DNA of 64,000 nucleotides from an uncultured bacterium (GCA_905215345.1 CAJMPR010000015.1:1-64000); one strand, 5' to 3'. Counted from the stretch's first letter, positions 8,597 to 17,998 are shown. Numbers and translations are program-made. Notes: generated from the sequence alone by a model not told the origin.

Positions 8597-9472
8597 TCAT
8601 GGTTTGTACTTCTTACGATAGGATAGGGGTGTGTCTCCTGTATATTGGCGGAAGCTACGCACAAAGTAGGAAACAGTGGTGAAATGAAGTTCAAAAGTGA
8701 TGTCCGATATCGTCAAGTCAGTATAAGAAAGCAGCCTTTTGGCTTCATCCATGAGCTTACTTTGTATATATTGCTTGGCGCTGATATTTAGAGAAGAGTT
8801 TACGATTTCATTTAGGTAGTTAGGGGTAATGCAGAGTTTATCAGCATAGTATTGCACGGAGTGTTGCTCTTTCAATTCTTCTCCTACTAAACGGATAAAC
8901 TTACTCAAGTGCAGGTTATTTATCTCTTTGGTTGCATTAGGTATAGAATTTCTGTTTTGATATGCCCTGTTCAAGTGCATCAGAGCTTCGTAGAGCAATG
9001 CTCTCAATACATGTATGTCATTTTGATGATAGGCATTGATTTCTACTTTGATATAATGCAGAAGTTCAAGTATCCGGCTGTATAGTTCTGCCGGAAGATG
9101 TAGCTTGTCCGCAGTCTTTTCCATATAAAAGTATGGGAGGTGTTGTACAAATAACGGGTCTTTGAAAAATGAAGAAAGGAATTCCTCTTCAAAGATTAAG
9201 GCGTAACCGCCGGTTATATGTTCTACATCCCAATTGCGTATTTCGCCCGGTTTAGTGAAAAATACATCACCGGGAACTGCTTGACAAAGCTGATTATTAA
9301 TAGAAAAACTTCCTTCTCCTTCGGTAATCAAAGTGATATCATAGTATGTCAATGTATGCACAGTGTTTTTCGCCAGAAACTTTTTAGCGAAATCCAAATC
9401 TACCACATCAATCAGTAAATCACTACCGTACTTGTTCTTGTAAAAGGTGTATTGAGGAATGGAGCGTTTCAT
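8597..9472 (-). CDS. AraC family transcriptional regulator
   Basis: 291 residues. The N-terminal cupin-like domain includes TYYDITLITEGEGSFSIN and VPGDVFFTKPGEIRNW, the usual effector pocket of this family. The C-terminal double HTH is visible as HSVQYYADKLCITPNYLNEI and TISDITFELHFTTVSYFVRSF ending QYTGDTPLSYRKKY. The start lies 13 nt downstream of the QueG-like gene's stop, so the two are probably one transcript. It may also act on the neighbouring PNPOx-like gene. Effector unknown. Confidence 0.9.
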   Translation of the reverse strand: MKRSIPQYTFYKNKYGSDLLIDVVDLDFAKKFLAKNTVHTLTYYDITLITEGEGSFSINNQLCQAVPGDVFFTKPGEIRNWDVEHITGGYALIFEEEFLSSFFKDPLFVQHLPYFYMEKTADKLHLPAELYSRILELLHYIKVEINAYHQNDIHVLRALLYEALMHLNRAYQNRNSIPNATKEINNLHLSKFIRLVGEELKEQHSVQYYADKLCITPNYLNEIVNSSLNISAKQYIQSKLMDEAKRLLSYTDLTISDITFELHFTTVSYFVRSFRQYTGDTPLSYRKKYKP

Positions 9473-9485
9473 GATAGAGCAAAAG

Positions 9486-10076
9486 TTAACCGACGTTTTT
9501 AATTGAAGGCGATTTCATGTACTTCTGGGTATAACCACAGTGAACGAGACACTCCATGCACGTACTACATTTGTTTACATCGATGATTTCTTCTCTTGTA
9601 ATACCTTTATACCAGGTGTGCCCTTTCAAGGCATTTTCTTCGCAAAAGCTGAAACATGTTTTACAATTACCGCATTTATTGGGGTATATTTGTGGATTCA
9701 GCGTGGAAAGAGGAGCATCTGTCAAGACACTCCCCAGGCAGAGAGCACAACCGTAATCGTTAGTAATCAAAAGATTGTTTTTCCCGATCCAACCTATTCC
9801 ACCGGTTACGGCTATTGTTTTATGTGGCAATAGAGTTGCACGATTCTGCGCGTCATAGCCGTTATTAGCAATGTTTTTGATTATGGTCTGTACATATCCG
9901 GGGGTATTCATCACCTCACGAAGATATTCGGTTTTCAGTGTGACCCCAAGTAATACGGCATTAGGTAAATTCTTATTTTGGGTGTGAAACAAATGGGATA
10001 TATCTATATAATGAACAAATGCAGCTCCCCAGTTTACTAATCGTTGTTTTATCTCATCTTCTAATATTTCCATCAT
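9486..10076 (-). CDS. Short QueG-like double [4Fe-4S] protein
   Basis: 196 residues. The central motif GGIGWIGKNNLLIT, with GCALCLGSVLTDAPL, matches epoxyqueuosine reductases (QueG). Two four-cysteine clusters follow: CGNCKTCFSFCEENAL and CSTCMECLVHCGYTQ. QueG proper is over 300 residues, with a cobalamin-binding N-terminal part and, in many, C-terminal HEAT repeats; this protein lacks much of both, so tRNA queuosine activity is doubtful. It may be an electron-transfer relative. It is probably co-transcribed with the AraC gene 13 nt downstream. A TATCTTTG box lies at 10132-10139. Confidence 0.75.
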   Translation of the reverse strand: MMEILEDEIKQRLVNWGAAFVHYIDISHLFHTQNKNLPNAVLLGVTLKTEYLREVMNTPGYVQTIIKNIANNGYDAQNRATLLPHKTIAVTGGIGWIGKNNLLITNDYGCALCLGSVLTDAPLSTLNPQIYPNKCGNCKTCFSFCEENALKGHTWYKGITREEIIDVNKCSTCMECLVHCGYTQKYMKSPSIKNVG

Positions 10077-10131
10077 CTCTTTTTTATTGGTTAGGTCTCT
10101 TTTTTATTTTCAATAAGGGGTGAGGCTGCGG

Positions 10132-10139
10132 CAAAGATA
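10132..10139 (-). promoter_or_regulatory. -7 box for the QueG-like/AraC pair
   Basis: The minus strand reads TATCTTTG, 55 nt upstream of the start at 10076. No convincing -33 TTG. Confidence 0.45.
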
Positions 10140-10599
10140 GTTCTTTTCAGGTATTAGATAGTTTTTTTTTATTCTTATTGCAACAGGAATGTAATATAAA
10201 AGTTTTTTCTTTGTCGGATAATAATGGATTCAGATGTTTATGCGTAAGAAATATACAGTTACTTTCCGGTTATCTACTCTCTTTATTGCCTGCTTGTTCC
10301 TTTTTTATAGAAGTAAACCGGGCAATGATCGATAAAATGAATCTTCTTCCTTTTTTGACTTTGCCTCAGGACGATGGTGTAAACCAAGGCAAGCAAGTAG
10401 GGGGGATCGATATGATAATTAATACAGGAGATATAGCCAGTCGTGCTGAAGAAGTAATACAGTGTCCAGCAGACTCCTGGAAAGATTTTGCTACGGACTG
10501 GATTGTGATGGCCGTCTGAATGTATGGAATTTGTAACTCTTAGGCTTATTGCTTACTTGCATTTTTATCCTTAATAGAACAAGCGTCATGACTTTTGCT

Positions 10600-10607
10600 T
10601 ATCTTTG
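10600..10607 (+). promoter_or_regulatory. -7 box for the sugar carrier
   Basis: TATCTTTG, exact TAnnTTTG match, 46 nt upstream of ATG 10654. No clear TTG at the -33 distance. Confidence 0.5.
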
Positions 10608-10653
10608 CAGCCGCAATTAAATGGATTGAAACAATCCGAAGCATTATCATAAC

Positions 10654-11868
10654 ATGAAACAGAAACGTATACCGTTAGTAGGAGATCAATATCTTATTCC
10701 TTATATCTTAATTACTTCTTTATTTTTCCTGTGGGGTTTTGCACATGCCATTCTAAATGTGTTGAATAAACATTTTCAGGAATTACTGGACATCACGAAG
10801 GCACATTCGGCTTTTATTCAGGCAATGATGTATATGGGATATTTTGTGATGGCTATTCCCGCAGGACTGTTTATCAGTCGTTTTGGATACCGCAGAGGGG
10901 TTGTCTTCGGATTACTGCTGTATGGCATCGGCTCATTGATATTTATTCCGGGACAGTATTACATGTCTTTCAATATCTTTTTGTTTGCTCTTTTCGTGAT
11001 CGGTTGCGGTCTGACGTTTCTGGAGACGGCTGCTAATCCCTATGCTACCGAACTGGGAGCGAAAGAAACTGCTGCCAGCCGATTGAACTTTGCGCAATCT
11101 TTCAATGGATTAGGGTGTATCTTTGCACCGGTATTGGCCGGGTTATTGTTGTTTTCAGCCGATGGCAAGAGTGGTTCGGGTAACATAGCTTTACCATATG
11201 TATGTATGGGAATTTTGGTATTGTTGGTAGCGTTGGTCTTTTCAAAGGTGAAATTGCCGGAAATTGAGCATAGCATAGAAGTCGATGATAAAGGGCATAA
11301 AGTAGGGTTATGGTCGCATAAACTTTTCATCTTCGGACTGGCTGCATTGCTGGCTTACGAGATAGGAGAGATTTCCATAAACAGTTTTTTTATTAATTAT
11401 GTGGTAGAACAGGGGTGGATGAATGCTCGCGAGTCATCATTAGTACTATCTTTCGGTGGGCTGGGACTATTTATGATGGGGCGATTTACCGGTAGTTGGA
11501 TTATGCGTCGTGTGCGTGCGGAAAAGATGTTGCTGGTCTGTGCTACGGGGACGGTCATAACTACGTCGATAGTGTTACTTGATGTCGGTATGGTATCATT
11601 GGTTGCACTTCTCTGTGGCTATGCTTTCGAGGCAATTATGTTTCCCACTATATTTGCTCTTTCTTTAAGGGGCTTGGGGAATCATACCAAACGGGCTTCG
11701 TCTTTCCTGATGATGTCACCCGTAGGTGGAGTGATCGGTCCGTTGTTGATGGGATTGGTTGCCGACCGGACAACCATGGTAATGGCTTTCGTGGTGCCCT
11801 TAGTAGCTTATTGTGTAGTGTGGTGTTATGCACGCAAAATGTTATCCGTAGCCGAAAAGGTACGATAA
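10654..11868 (+). CDS. Sugar:H+ symporter, FucP/GluP family MFS
   Basis: 404 residues with 12 predicted membrane helices. Family signatures are FFLWGFAHAILNVLNKHFQ in helix 1, GYFVMAIPAGLFISRFGYRRG in helix 2 and loop, and LETAANPYATELG near residue 130, typical of fucose and glucose/galactose permeases. It likely imports a hexose or deoxyhexose with protons across the inner membrane. No sugar-catabolic gene is adjacent, so the substrate cannot be inferred from context. It converges on the chromate pair, with only 28 nt between the two stops. Confidence 0.88.
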   Translation: MKQKRIPLVGDQYLIPYILITSLFFLWGFAHAILNVLNKHFQELLDITKAHSAFIQAMMYMGYFVMAIPAGLFISRFGYRRGVVFGLLLYGIGSLIFIPGQYYMSFNIFLFALFVIGCGLTFLETAANPYATELGAKETAASRLNFAQSFNGLGCIFAPVLAGLLLFSADGKSGSGNIALPYVCMGILVLLVALVFSKVKLPEIEHSIEVDDKGHKVGLWSHKLFIFGLAALLAYEIGEISINSFFINYVVEQGWMNARESSLVLSFGGLGLFMMGRFTGSWIMRRVRAEKMLLVCATGTVITTSIVLLDVGMVSLVALLCGYAFEAIMFPTIFALSLRGLGNHTKRASSFLMMSPVGGVIGPLLMGLVADRTTMVMAFVVPLVAYCVVWCYARKMLSVAEKVR

Positions 11869-11896
11869 GGTATTATAATGTAGTATAGCTGTATAG

Positions 11897-12421
11897 TTAA
11901 TAAAAGATATATCCGGCAACTCCTGCAAGTATTATCAGCAGAATAGGATGTAGATTCCACTTCCAGGTGACTAAGAAAGCTCCTGTGAAGATAAGCAGGC
12001 TTTTATAATCAACGAAATTTTCTTTGTTCATTAGTAGCAGAGCTGCGGCGGCTATCAATGATACTGACATTGGCAACAATCCTGACATGGCGGCTTTGAT
12101 GTATTTGTTGTCTTTGCATTTCACGAAGAAATAGGATATGATTAATACCAGTATAAACGAAGGCAAACAAACAGCAACCGTAGCTACAATAGCTCCCCAT
12201 ATGCTTTGAGTGACAGCATATCCTACATAAGTGGCACTATTGATGCCTATCGGTCCGGGAGTCATTTGTGATATTGCCACAACATCGGTAAATTGTTGGA
12301 GCGTGAGCCAATGATAATGATCTACTACCTCATATTGAATAAGTGAGAGCATGGCATAACCACCTCCAAAACCGAACATTCCAATTTTTAAATATACTAA
12401 AATCAATTGCCAATAAATCAT
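11897..12421 (-). CDS. Chromate transporter, second half-size subunit
   Basis: 174 residues, one CHR domain. The N-terminal pattern LKIGMFGFGGGYAMLSLIQ and the loop ISQMTPGPIGINSATYVGY are CHR-family signatures; five to six hydrophobic segments follow. Together with the overlapping upstream gene it forms the short-chain CHR pair, in which two half-size proteins of opposite topology replace one fused protein. The family exports chromate; in anaerobic gut bacteria the natural substrate may be another oxyanion. ATG overlaps the previous stop by 4 nt. Confidence 0.88.
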   Translation of the reverse strand: MIYWQLILVYLKIGMFGFGGGYAMLSLIQYEVVDHYHWLTLQQFTDVVAISQMTPGPIGINSATYVGYAVTQSIWGAIVATVAVCLPSFILVLIISYFFVKCKDNKYIKAAMSGLLPMSVSLIAAAALLLMNKENFVDYKSLLIFTGAFLVTWKWNLHPILLIILAGVAGYIFY

Positions 12422-12969
12422 GCCTGTAATTTTGTCAGTTTATCTTTTAACCATAATGTGTATATAAGTCCGCCGGCGATTCCTGCCAATACAATGTAGA
12501 CAGGTGAGAGTCCGAATAGCCATATCAGCAATGTAGCGATAGCGGGAAGTATCAATTGCCAATATCTCAGTTTTAAAGCACGTACAGCAGAGATACAAGG
12601 GAAAAGAATCAATGCAACCACTGCCGGACGAATACCATTGAAAATACGTATCATGATGGGATTATCTTGGAAATGCGCAAAGAACATAGCGATTAACATC
12701 ATTATGACGAAAGAGGGGAGGATAGTGGCTAATGCACAGACCAGACTGCCTTTAATTTTATGCAGCTTATAACCTACGAAAATAGAAATATTTACCGCAA
12801 AGACACCGGGAAGGGATTGGGTCAATGCGAACATCTCCATAAAATCATTTTTATTCATCCATTTTTTATTGACTATTTCTCGTTCAATAAGTGGTATCAT
12901 GGCATATCCGCCACCAATAGTAAACATGCCTATTTTTGCAAATGTCAGGAATAAAATCAGGTATTTCAT
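12418..12969 (-). CDS. Chromate transporter, first half-size subunit
   Basis: 183 residues, one CHR domain: FAKIGMFTIGGGYAMIPLIE and FALTQSLPGVFAVNISIFVGY. It is first in a two-gene unit with an ATGA overlap, so the two halves are likely made in equal amounts and assemble as a heterodimer. The ~20-residue basic C-terminus (LKDKLTKLQA) is cytoplasmic by the positive-inside rule. Transcription probably begins near the terminator hairpin at 12990-13034, but no clear -7 box was found. Confidence 0.88.
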   Translation of the reverse strand: MKYLILFLTFAKIGMFTIGGGYAMIPLIEREIVNKKWMNKNDFMEMFALTQSLPGVFAVNISIFVGYKLHKIKGSLVCALATILPSFVIMMLIAMFFAHFQDNPIMIRIFNGIRPAVVALILFPCISAVRALKLRYWQLILPAIATLLIWLFGLSPVYIVLAGIAGGLIYTLWLKDKLTKLQA

Positions 12970-12989
12970 TACATATCGTTTCTATACTA

Positions 12990-13034
12990 AAAGAGTTGCA
13001 ATTTAGGAAAAATATCCCAATTTTGCAACTCTTT
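12990..13034 (-). terminator. Terminator of the envelope operon
   Basis: AAAGAGTTGCAA (12990-13001) pairs with TTGCAACTCTTT (13023-13034). The hairpin begins 23 nt beyond the stop at 13057 of the minus-strand DUF3868/OmpA/TPR gene and precedes the chromate pair. Confidence 0.75.
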
Positions 13035-13056
13035 CAAGGCTTATGTTAAGATGATA

Positions 13057-14490
13057 TTATTTCATCTTATTAAGATTTTCTTGCGCTTTTTCTGGCTCGG
13101 CAGAAAGGGCTTTTGTGAACCACTCTTTGGCGATTTCAGCATCACCGGACAACCATGCCAATACTCCCAGATTGTTCCAGGCACGCGGATCATCCTTTAC
13201 TCTCTCCATGTATTGACCTGCACGGTCAAAGTCACCATAAATAATGTTTGCAGAAGCGGCATTAATATTGGCTACAATATCTGAGGGATAGTTTGTGGCG
13301 GCTATCTCGTACACTTCTTTGTATTCCTTCGTACCGGGTTGAAGAGTCTTGGCAACCCCGTACATCTCCTGAAGGTTTAACATCTTGGGATTAGTGTAAA
13401 TCAGGGTAGCTGCTTCGGAATTTCGAACTTCTCTTACTTCATAGTCTACGGAAATAGATAAACGACGCAGACGTGAGAAATAGTCATTTACCATGGTACG
13501 GTAAGAAACGCCCAAACCAGATTTCAGTCGTGCTTCACGTACATCAAGATTAGTATTCTTATGAATTATTTCCAACGCCTTTTCAGCATATGCAGGTTTC
13601 TCTTCTTCAAGCATCTTAATGAGGCTGTCCCAGTCTTCACCGGCAGAAGATACTTGCAAGATGCTGTCCGGGAAGTTGTAGCTTCCTCTCAGATAGAGGG
13701 CAAAAGAGTCGGCACGTTTGTTAGCCACACGGTCGTTTGTCTTGGCAGAACCGTCAGGAGAAGCGTAGCCACAGATATTAATGGCTTTGAAAGTCACCAA
13801 ATCACCCACGGTCAAAGGATTCAGGGTTTCTTTCAGTTTTTGCAGTTCGGTAGCATTGTTCTTGAAGTCAGCGTTAAACTCAGTTCCACCTACTGGATAT
13901 TCAATATATAAAGTATTTTGTTCAGAACGTACTTTTAGTGGCTTTTCTTTCGGAATGAGGTATGAAACCATATTCATACATGGTTCACAAATAGAACCTT
14001 TTTGTGGCAATGGCTCTTCTTTCACTATCACTACGGGTTCAATTACCTGTATCTGAGGCAAATCCAATAGACAGTCTTTCTTGCCTTCCTGCAATATCCA
14101 CATGTCAGCCTGGCTCATCCATTCCTCGTAAGGAATGGCTATTTTGTAATCTACCAAGTTTTGGCGGTTGGCCGACTTGCCTTTTACAATGATATATGGT
14201 TGTTTATAGTTTCCTTTCTTGGCGATGTGACGGTCTTTACGGCGCATCTTGAACTTGTTTTTACCGGTAACTACTACCGGAGGAAGAGTCTGATACCTTT
14301 TTTCGTAGAACAGTACAGGAGTAAAAGCATATGATTGTGTACTGTTAACAGCAACCTCTTCTACATTAAAATCAAAATCTATTGTAAGAGTGTCGTTTTC
14401 CAAAGTCAATGCCGGTTTGGTAACTTTCACTTTACCTGCAAAAGCCATCAACGGCAGTATTGCGAATAATAAACAATATATTTTCTTCAT
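13057..14490 (-). CDS. DUF3868/OmpA-like/TPR outer-envelope protein
   Basis: 477 residues with a signal peptide (MKKIYCLLFAILPLMAFAG). Residues about 19-160 resemble DUF3868, an N-terminal beta domain of Bacteroides envelope proteins. About 215-300 is OmpA-like: ICGYASPDGSAKTNDRVANKRADSF fits the peptidoglycan-binding loop and helix. The C-terminus (about 390-477) has TPR-like helices (ARAWNNLGVLAWLSGDAEIAKEWFTKAL pattern). It probably tethers an outer-membrane assembly to the cell wall. It is last of three genes, 25 nt after the DUF5723 gene. DUF3868 proteins often accompany fimbrial loci, but no fimbrillin is present here. Confidence 0.78.
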   Translation of the reverse strand: MKKIYCLLFAILPLMAFAGKVKVTKPALTLENDTLTIDFDFNVEEVAVNSTQSYAFTPVLFYEKRYQTLPPVVVTGKNKFKMRRKDRHIAKKGNYKQPYIIVKGKSANRQNLVDYKIAIPYEEWMSQADMWILQEGKKDCLLDLPQIQVIEPVVIVKEEPLPQKGSICEPCMNMVSYLIPKEKPLKVRSEQNTLYIEYPVGGTEFNADFKNNATELQKLKETLNPLTVGDLVTFKAINICGYASPDGSAKTNDRVANKRADSFALYLRGSYNFPDSILQVSSAGEDWDSLIKMLEEEKPAYAEKALEIIHKNTNLDVREARLKSGLGVSYRTMVNDYFSRLRRLSISVDYEVREVRNSEAATLIYTNPKMLNLQEMYGVAKTLQPGTKEYKEVYEIAATNYPSDIVANINAASANIIYGDFDRAGQYMERVKDDPRAWNNLGVLAWLSGDAEIAKEWFTKALSAEPEKAQENLNKMK

Positions 14491-14515
14491 ATTCTTCTAA
14501 TTTTAGTTGATGAGT

Positions 14516-16051
14516 TTAAAGTGATTGTACTTCAACCGTTTTATATTTACGTTTATGTTTCGGTCCGAAAGTAAAGTTTATACCCATATTTACATCTACT
14601 GATGCACGGCTGATAGGAGCATAGTAAGCAGATTCATATTTGCACATGGGGACATCTGCTCCGATGAAGAAGTTGAAACCACGAGGGTGGAAGTTCAACA
14701 TCAGTCCGGCACTGGAACCAAAGTTCGACAATGCATAGTTTAACGATGCCTCAAACCAGGAAATAGGAGCAATATTAGCTGATACACGGGCTTCTGTCCA
14801 TGTATGACTTCCTTGAATTCGAGTAGAAGAAAGTAAACCGAAGTTCAAACGGTCATAAGTAGGCAAAGTATATTGAGCGCCGAAGTTCAATGTGGCAGCT
14901 AAAGCGGTAGTACGTTTCAGTCCTTCGCCTACTTTATTAAATTTGGCCAAATCGGCCAGGTCATCCGTTAATTGGTCTATTTGATTATCCAGTTTGTTGT
15001 CTCCATTGTTTCCGTCATCTTTAACTGTGATTTCGGTAAAACCATCGAAAGTGAATTCTTTACTCATGGTTCCTTTAGTGGTATTCTTCCATGAAATAAA
15101 ACCAAGATCGAGTACTGATGCAGAGAAAGTCCACGAGTCATCTAACTTATAGGTTGCTCCCAAATCAATAGCCATACCAAAGCCGGTAGGACCAAGGTTA
15201 TCAGTGTCGAAATCAAGGTCGTCGTAAGAAATCTGATTGTCAGTACCCTCTTTAAGCTTATTGGTTCTGTCTCCATTATTATCTAATACATAGTCGTTAT
15301 CTAAGTAGTTACCGGTTTCTCCTTTAGTCGGTACAATCAAGCCTTTAGCCGACATATAGAGTTCTGCATTCTTAGGAGTGATTGTCCATTTGTCTTGTGA
15401 AGCAAGAACATCCAACTCATCAATATGCATCGTAGCTTTTGCCAAACCGACAAGGGCCTTTACCTTGGCACCTACCGTCAGTCGATCATTGATTTCACGG
15501 GCATGCCCGAAAGCTATTTCAGCATAATTGGTCGATACGATATTTACGTTATTCACTTTATATCTGCTACCGGTTTCACTAGCTACACCATTTTTCATGA
15601 ACTTGAAAAGTTCATCAGGCATAAATACGTTCGTATTTGATTTAACAGAAATGCCAAAAGTGTTGAAACCACCCCATGCGTGGAAACCTAATGACAGGAT
15701 TGATTCGTCGATATTAGCGCCTACTTTCAGTCTTTTGGGGAGACCCTTTAGAAATTCTGCACTGCTAACCTCTTCGTTCATAAATGTGGTAAGTTCTCCA
15801 TTGGATTTCTTGAAGATAAAATCACCTACACCGGCTGTAGATTTAGCACCGATTGTTAGATTTCCTAATCCCGGGAAACTGACGTAGCCACGCTCTCCCA
15901 TAAATGCAGGGTTAAGTTCGTGACGGTAAGTACTTCCTTCAAGGAAATACGTTGAACGGCTGTTGTAGGTCTGTGCCGTTGCTCCGTTGGCTATAAGCAA
16001 CGCTGTTCCGGACAATATAGTAGCTATAGCATATGTTCTCATTCGTTTCAT
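14516..16051 (-). CDS. DUF5723 outer-membrane protein
   Basis: 511 residues with a signal peptide ending near ANGATAQ. The mature start SRSTYFLEGSTYRHELNPAFMGERGY is the hallmark of DUF5723, a Bacteroidetes family predicted to form an outer-membrane barrel of the PorP/FadL-like type. Alternating beta patterns run through the protein, ending in a basic tail (GPKHKRKYKTVEVQSL). The function of the family is not known. Middle gene of an operon with a lipoprotein upstream (77 nt) and an OmpA-like protein downstream (25 nt), suggesting one surface complex. Confidence 0.8.
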   Translation of the reverse strand: MKRMRTYAIATILSGTALLIANGATAQTYNSRSTYFLEGSTYRHELNPAFMGERGYVSFPGLGNLTIGAKSTAGVGDFIFKKSNGELTTFMNEEVSSAEFLKGLPKRLKVGANIDESILSLGFHAWGGFNTFGISVKSNTNVFMPDELFKFMKNGVASETGSRYKVNNVNIVSTNYAEIAFGHAREINDRLTVGAKVKALVGLAKATMHIDELDVLASQDKWTITPKNAELYMSAKGLIVPTKGETGNYLDNDYVLDNNGDRTNKLKEGTDNQISYDDLDFDTDNLGPTGFGMAIDLGATYKLDDSWTFSASVLDLGFISWKNTTKGTMSKEFTFDGFTEITVKDDGNNGDNKLDNQIDQLTDDLADLAKFNKVGEGLKRTTALAATLNFGAQYTLPTYDRLNFGLLSSTRIQGSHTWTEARVSANIAPISWFEASLNYALSNFGSSAGLMLNFHPRGFNFFIGADVPMCKYESAYYAPISRASVDVNMGINFTFGPKHKRKYKTVEVQSL

Positions 16052-16128
16052 TATATGTAATTATAGTTTTGAGTATATCTTATTATAGTTTACAATGTAC
16101 CTTATTTTATCTATGAGGCATATCGGGT

Positions 16129-17892
16129 TTAGTTCAAATCAACCTTGATACCATTAGGTATTTTCAGTTTCATATCTTTGAGCTGCAACCATTGTGAACT
16201 TTTTAATTGTACATTGGTAGTTTGTCCGGGTATAGCTGTAACCTTAAAGCCAAGTCCGTCTAATTTACTGATAGCACCGTCTTTAGTTGATATTAAACTG
16301 ATATTGAGTTGGCTGGTAGCTACAGTAGTACCGTCTTTACTTTCGGTTATGGTACCTTCCACAGTTACATCAATATCTGCTATTTTGTTACCGTTTACGT
16401 CCAATGCACTGACATTTTCATTCTTGATTTCCATGTTCAAAGGAATAGTGTTATCAGCGGTAATGCTGATTACTGCTTTCTTTATGTCCACATCTTCAAG
16501 GTCGAGGTCGAAATCGTCGATGGTCTCTTCGTATACAATTTTCATATTGCTACCGAAACTTAGAGGAATGTCGATGTTGTATTCACTATTTAATACATAG
16601 TCTTGTCCCAAATTGACAGTATAATAGTTGTCTGTTTTTACTGCCGGCTTTAACTCGACGTTTATATGGTCGGGAATTGTTTCAATAATATCATTCAGAT
16701 TTGCTACGACAACTTTAGTTGCACCTGTCTCAACAGTAGTCTTTTCGTCTCGTACTATTGAAATTGTTTGTTGCGTGTCTCCGCTGGGCTTTAAAATGAT
16801 GGGATTTCCACCATTACCGCTTCCTATTTTTACAATTTTAGTTACTTTGCCGTTCTTATATCCGGTCATGATACCATCCATCTCTATATCTACATTCAGC
16901 GGGTTATTAGCTTTGAATGAGAAAACAGGATTAGCGATGTCCAGTTTTACCTCGTCATCTTGCAAGAAGTCCGGTAAATTAGTTAGCTCAACTTCCGTAG
17001 GTTTCACATTCATTTCAGGTTTAATGCTACCATTCACTTCACTTACTGTCATTGTGGCGAGAGTAGCTGTAGGATTGATACTAAGAGAACCTGTTCCTTG
17101 AGCTTGATGTACTATTACATCTGTTTTTACTGTTATTTTTTGGTTCTCAATTTTAATGACCCTGTCATCATTCTCTTCTTTAACTTTATTTCCGTTACCA
17201 TATTTATCTCCAAATGCGTATTTGGTGATATACAAGTCTTTTGTATAATTTGAACCAGAGGAAATAGCCTCATTACTAATAGTAAGAGTTTGACCATTTA
17301 GCCCATTTTGTCCTTCCTGGAATTGAATAAAGTCAGGGAATATAATTGTCATATTATCAATAGTGATATCTTGATATGATAAATTACCATCTTTATTAAT
17401 TTGAAATTTAAGAGTCAATTTTGTTGGGGTTCTGGCCGTTAAAGAACCTATTTCTATCACTGCTTCATCAATTCCACGTGCTTCGATGTTTACAGAACCT
17501 TCAGATTCTAAATTCTTGACCGGAACTTCTGATTCAAATGGATAGGTCTCATTATTGATTACTTCAATCGAATTTATAGGATTCTCTGATTCATTAACCG
17601 TAACCGACTTTACTGATGTATTTGTCTCATCAATGTTGTCCGATTTTAATAAATGGTACTCTCCGTTTACAAGCTGTAAGTCATCTCCTTCATCAATTTC
17701 GATGATTTTATCCAATGTTATTTTCTCCGTATATCCCACTGGGATAGCCAAATGTTCACCACCTACATTGATTGTCATGTCAATGTCCTTCTTTAAATCG
17801 TAACTGTTATCGATACACGATGTCGTTACTCCTAACGATGTTAATAATAAAACCACGCCTATAAGTGGTTTCCTTTTTGTGTTTAGCATCAT
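16129..17892 (-). CDS. Large surface lipoprotein, family not recognised
   Basis: 587 residues. A basic start and hydrophobic run end in TSLGVTTSCIDNSYDLKK, so Cys26 is a likely lipidation site, followed by acidic residues that could favour surface export. The rest is long, acidic and rich in beta-forming repeats with Thr, Asn and Val, suggesting several tandem beta-sandwich domains (for example about 150-270, 270-400, 400-587). I do not recognise a named family. It is first in the operon with DUF5723 and DUF3868/OmpA proteins and has a -7 box at 17999-18006. Start may be M1 or M2. Confidence 0.7.
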   Translation of the reverse strand: MMLNTKRKPLIGVVLLLTSLGVTTSCIDNSYDLKKDIDMTINVGGEHLAIPVGYTEKITLDKIIEIDEGDDLQLVNGEYHLLKSDNIDETNTSVKSVTVNESENPINSIEVINNETYPFESEVPVKNLESEGSVNIEARGIDEAVIEIGSLTARTPTKLTLKFQINKDGNLSYQDITIDNMTIIFPDFIQFQEGQNGLNGQTLTISNEAISSGSNYTKDLYITKYAFGDKYGNGNKVKEENDDRVIKIENQKITVKTDVIVHQAQGTGSLSINPTATLATMTVSEVNGSIKPEMNVKPTEVELTNLPDFLQDDEVKLDIANPVFSFKANNPLNVDIEMDGIMTGYKNGKVTKIVKIGSGNGGNPIILKPSGDTQQTISIVRDEKTTVETGATKVVVANLNDIIETIPDHINVELKPAVKTDNYYTVNLGQDYVLNSEYNIDIPLSFGSNMKIVYEETIDDFDLDLEDVDIKKAVISITADNTIPLNMEIKNENVSALDVNGNKIADIDVTVEGTITESKDGTTVATSQLNISLISTKDGAISKLDGLGFKVTAIPGQTTNVQLKSSQWLQLKDMKLKIPNGIKVDLN

Positions 17893-17998
17893 ATTTTTAC
17901 TGTTTATAATTAGTTTGCTGTTGTTTGTGTAATGTCTGTTAATTTTTGGAAAAACAGAATAGATAAAAAGTGTTTCAGAATACTCTTTAAATTGTGCG

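Larger units (their letters stand above)
10077..10653. other. 577-nt divergent gap; possible tiny membrane-peptide ORF
   Basis: The gap holds the minus-strand -7 box at 10132 and the plus-strand one at 10600. An ATG at 10234 opens a 33-codon frame (stop at 10333-10335) encoding two basic residues followed by a hydrophobic run, FRLSTLFIACLFLFY, which looks like a signal or membrane segment. No promoter or ribosome site supports it. It could be a small membrane peptide, the start of a decayed exported-protein gene, or chance. A 113-codon frame opening with TTG at 10178 overlaps it and resembles nothing I know. Confidence 0.3.

Noticed and set aside
10178..10519. 113-codon frame opening with TTG
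   Set aside because: No ATG start, no recognisable family, no promoter at the right distance and irregular composition; treated as unsupported.
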